Positions 18,681 to 20,964 of a stretch of DNA of 20,964 nt are shown in pieces. The position numbers were made by a program, and so were the translations under genes. The notes under the pieces are model-generated. The model was not told where the DNA came from, ran no database searches, and saw only the letters and a program-made list of their open reading frames with translations. Within the stretch, counting starts at the first letter, position 1; every line of letters begins with the position of its first letter. This stretch comes from Larix sibirica (Eukaryota; Streptophyta; Pinopsida; Pinales; Pinaceae), in the NCBI GenBank assembly GCA_004151065.3, contig NWUY0300005568.1, forward strand, positions 29,305 through 50,268. The letters are read 5' to 3'.

Positions 18681-19192
18681 GTGTCACGACTGGGATGAAG
18701 GTAAAGGTGCATTTCCCCTATCATATGTCCAAGGCTCATGATGACGCAATGAAGGTTTAGTGTGGAACTGGGCACACTTGACTTTTGTGGACATGAGCAT
18801 GGATTGCGGTAGTATACCATGAGCATGGTTCTCGTACCCTCTAAAAATACTAAGTGAAAATAGTCCTTCGAGATGTGATGGATGGGAGCACAATCCTTGG
18901 GGTACATTGATTTGAACGCATGGACCCAAGGGACCCACCCGTTGGGTCGACTTGGGAAGTCGACACTTACTTGCGAAGCTCGTTGTCCACTTATGGGAGT
19001 TGGCTGCATGCTGGCTTGGGCACACGTGAGATTTGGGCACAGGTCGACGTGGGCACACTTAAGTTGCAATGTTGACTTTGGGCACACCTTGGCAAGGGCA
19101 TACCATATAAATGCAAGTTGGGAGCAACAATAAAAGGAGGCAAGTCATTCAAGCAAGAATACAAGAGAAGTTAGTCGGAAGTGGAAGTGTGA
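18681..19192. other. GC-richer block with TTGGGCACA motifs, unclassified
   Basis: Composition changes sharply at about 18680. The motif TGGGCACA recurs at about 18769, 19017, 19034, 19050 and 19078 and again at the start of the 34-bp array (19195), at irregular spacing. Open frames on the minus strand are Cys/Pro/Ser-rich and overlap each other in different frames, so they look like by-products of the motif (TGTGCCCA) and not genes. The block could be part of an LTR or another transposon together with the array that follows; no termini were proven. Confidence 0.45.
19023..19112 (+). promoter_or_regulatory. Possible plant promoter patch
   Basis: A perfect G-box core CACGTG at 19023-19028, a second ACGT core (GACGTGGG) at 19046-19053 and a TATA-like TATAAAT at 19106-19112 lie on the same stretch in the order expected of a plant promoter, followed by an A/G-rich transcript-like start region. 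No gene follows, so if real it may be the promoter of a repeat element. Chance occurrence cannot be excluded. Confidence 0.25.
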
Positions 19193-19703
19193 CTTGGGCA
19201 CACTCTGTTGGGATGTAGTAGCATCAATTGGGTGCAATATGTTGAGACACAATACCATGAGTTGGGTGCAGTCTGCCGTAGCAAAATAGCACAAGTTGGT
19301 TGCAGTCTATCGGGATAGAGTAGCGTAAGTTGGGTGCATTCTACCGGGACAAAGTAGAACTTTTTGGGCATATTCTATTGGGACATAGTAGCATGAGTTG
19401 GGATTAATATATTGGGACAGAGTAGCATAAGTTGGGTGACGTTTGTTGGGATGCATTAGCATGACTTCGGAACAATTTACCAAGACAGAGTAGCATGAAT
19501 TGGGTGATTTCTGTCGAGATGGAGTAGCACGACTTGGGCACAGTATTTCGAGACAAGGTAGGATGAGTTGGGTGCACTTGTAGGAGCAATTTTCTAGGTC
19601 ATAGTAGTACAAATTGGGTGCACTTTTGAGATAATTTTGTCAAGTCAGAGTAGTACGACTTGGTCACATTTGTCTATGGGCGAAGGACATTGTCAAGTAG
19701 GAT
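19193..19703. repeat. Degenerate 34-bp minisatellite with 46-bp variants
   Basis: Eleven head-to-tail units of exactly 34 bases start at 19193, 19227, 19261, 19295, 19329, 19363, 19397, 19431, 19465, 19499 and 19533 without a single gap. The typical unit begins GTTGGGTGCA and ends AGAGTAGCATGA, with CGGGAC or TGGGAC in the middle. Individual units differ from it at many positions. Two units of 46 bases follow (19567-19612, 19613-19658), each with an extra 12 bases in the middle, then a poorer unit to about 19703. Units are contiguous with no spacers. Frames on the minus strand repeat a Tyr/Ser/Pro-rich peptide only because three units make 102 bases. Confidence 0.85.
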
Positions 19704-20964
19704 GGGTGCACCTTGTGTTGGGAAGCAGTGTTGAAGTACATAGTGTTTAAAATGGTAAATAAGTTGGGATGTGTGTTGAGGGAGTTCCACAGACGCAAGA
19801 GAGGATAGATGTGTAGACAGTGGGGGACATATTGCAAGCTTTGCATGAAGAGTCGAGCAAACATGTTGGTTGTTTTCTAGATTCTTTGAGATAGAGATTT
19901 GTATGGGAACCATCTCGATTTTTTGTATATATCTGTATATGAATGTTTGCTGAGTTGGGTGCACTCCTTTATTGTATCTTGTACTATATGTAACATTCAT
20001 CATAATGATTTTGGGTGTTTAGTTTTGGCACCATCATACTTGTTTTCTCTTGTGTATATTGTTAGATACTTGTACTATGATGATGATGTGTAATGCTTAA
20101 TTGTATAATTTTCTAAGTGTTGAACTTATTTTTGTGCAAGTGACTATTAGGTGAGTAAGTTGAGTAGGGACCTACAACAACCTAATAGTTTCTAGCTCAA
20201 GACATAGTTATGGGAAGACCTTGAGTTAAGATGCGTAGTTCTGGTGTAATAATCACAAGTAGTCCAACACCTTGCAGACAAGGCACAACGATGTTGCACA
20301 CTCATTGGACTTTAAAACATAAATATTGGAACACTACTCCTACGGTGTGTGACATTTAGTGTCCTTGGAAGGATAAAAAATGGCTTAAGGTGAGTCATAC
20401 ATCAATTTTGACTATGCAAAGGTATGTATAGAAGAGACTGCCCTCTTTGTTCTACATACCAAACAAAGATATGGTGAATGGCATGTCTATTGCGATGGCT
20501 ACCTTAAAGGTTTATGTGAAGGTTTACTTGAAACTGGAGCCACGTGGAGCAGGGGTCAAGCAGAGCTAAGAGATATGTGGAGCTTTTAATGTAGCATAGC
20601 GGTATGCACATGACACCGAGGGGAAGGAATATGATGAAGTGTTACCTCCCCTCTTTGTGCTCTCCATAATGTAAAAGAAGCCAAGGCACAACGGATAAGG
20701 TTCATGGTTCAAATGTACAAGAGACCGGGAAATTTTATGTCAGACAAGAATGTATATCATGAGATGCACTTGCCTCCACATTAATCCTTCCGCGTGATAG
20801 AAGAACTAGTTTCCCAGAGACTGAAGGGTCACTGCATAAATGGTAGGCGATGTGTCCACCCAAAGTGCTGACACATGGCCCCTTCTACCACCTTCTAATG
20901 CAGGAGTGATCACCTAGCCTGATCTATTTTCCCATTCGCTTCGTGTAGAAAACCTTGCAGAGGT
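19704..20964. other. Unrecognised right end, no gene called
   Basis: Starts with a further trace of the minisatellite (GGGTGCACC at 19704-19712 and an isolated GTTGGGTGCACTC near 19955), then mixed sequence with no long open frame on either strand. From about 20340 the composition is more coding-like (for example 20400-20620), but every frame has stops, and I recognise no domain. A decayed transposon or a gene remnant is possible; nothing more can be supported. Confidence 0.5.

Noticed and set aside
18662-19087. Minus-strand frames of 141 and 124 codons
   Set aside because: They overlap each other in different frames, are Cys/Pro/Ser-rich because of the recurring TGTGCCCA motif, and match no family I know.
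19193-19566. CRISPR-like array
   Set aside because: Units are contiguous and degenerate, with no unique spacers, in a plant-type context.
19307-19612. Minus-strand repeat protein with recurring HPTYATLSR-like phrases
   Set aside because: The phrase recurs because three 34-base units equal 102 bases. The unit is not a multiple of three and neighbouring frames are open too, so coding selection is not shown.
20387-20395. Perfect 5' splice-site consensus AAG/GTGAGT
   Set aside because: No open exon leads to it, and no acceptor or downstream exon could be paired with it.

Overview
The window looks like repeat-rich nuclear DNA of a seed plant. Its main content is a decayed L1-type LINE of the plant kind: ORF1 has a DUF4283-like domain and a CCHC zinc knuckle, and ORF2 runs endonuclease, reverse transcriptase, zf-RVT, then RNase H. 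The species cannot be named from the sequence. I see no intact host gene, tRNA, rRNA or CRISPR array.

The sequence is a scaffold of four contigs joined by one or two undetermined bases (5134, 9595-9596, 15494). Contig 1 (1-5133) holds an AT-rich left flank with tandem repeats, then the LINE 5' end (from 1784), ORF1 and the start of ORF2. Contig 2 (5135-9594) repeats the last 759 bases of contig 1, carries ORF2 on through RNase H, and then runs into a different sequence at 8825 that resembles the start of an LTR element. Contig 3 (9597-15493) begins again in the same left flank and repeats the LINE through zf-RVT. Contig 4 (15495-20964) starts inside the reverse transcriptase, reaches the true LINE 3' end near 18246 and continues into the right flank. 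That flank has an AT-rich stretch, a promoter-like patch with TTGGGCACA motifs, a 34-bp degenerate minisatellite (19193-19566, with longer units to about 19703) and unrecognised sequence to the end.

A 16-base direct repeat, AAGTGCAATTGTTAAG, lies just before the LINE 5' end (1768-1783, again at 9720-9735) and just after its 3' end (18247-18262). This is the expected target-site duplication of a single insertion. The best reading is that the window represents mainly one LINE insertion of about 6.6 kb. It appears expanded to more than 16 kb because similar LINE contigs, and redundant contig ends, were placed between its two true ends. A genuine segmental duplication is the alternative.

All LINE copies are dead. 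ORF2 is broken by stop codons in every copy. Several lesions are shared between copies: a one-base loss in the endonuclease GD-x-N motif, loss of the RT motif A aspartate, two RNase H aspartates replaced by tyrosine, and stops at matching positions. Copies A and C are nearly identical over 1645-1936 and 2310-4040 but clearly diverged between and after these blocks. No new functional system could be supported. The observations most worth checking are the target-site duplication spanning the scaffold, the identity mosaic, the shared lesions, the ORF1/ORF2 ATGA overlap and the constant-period 34-bp array.
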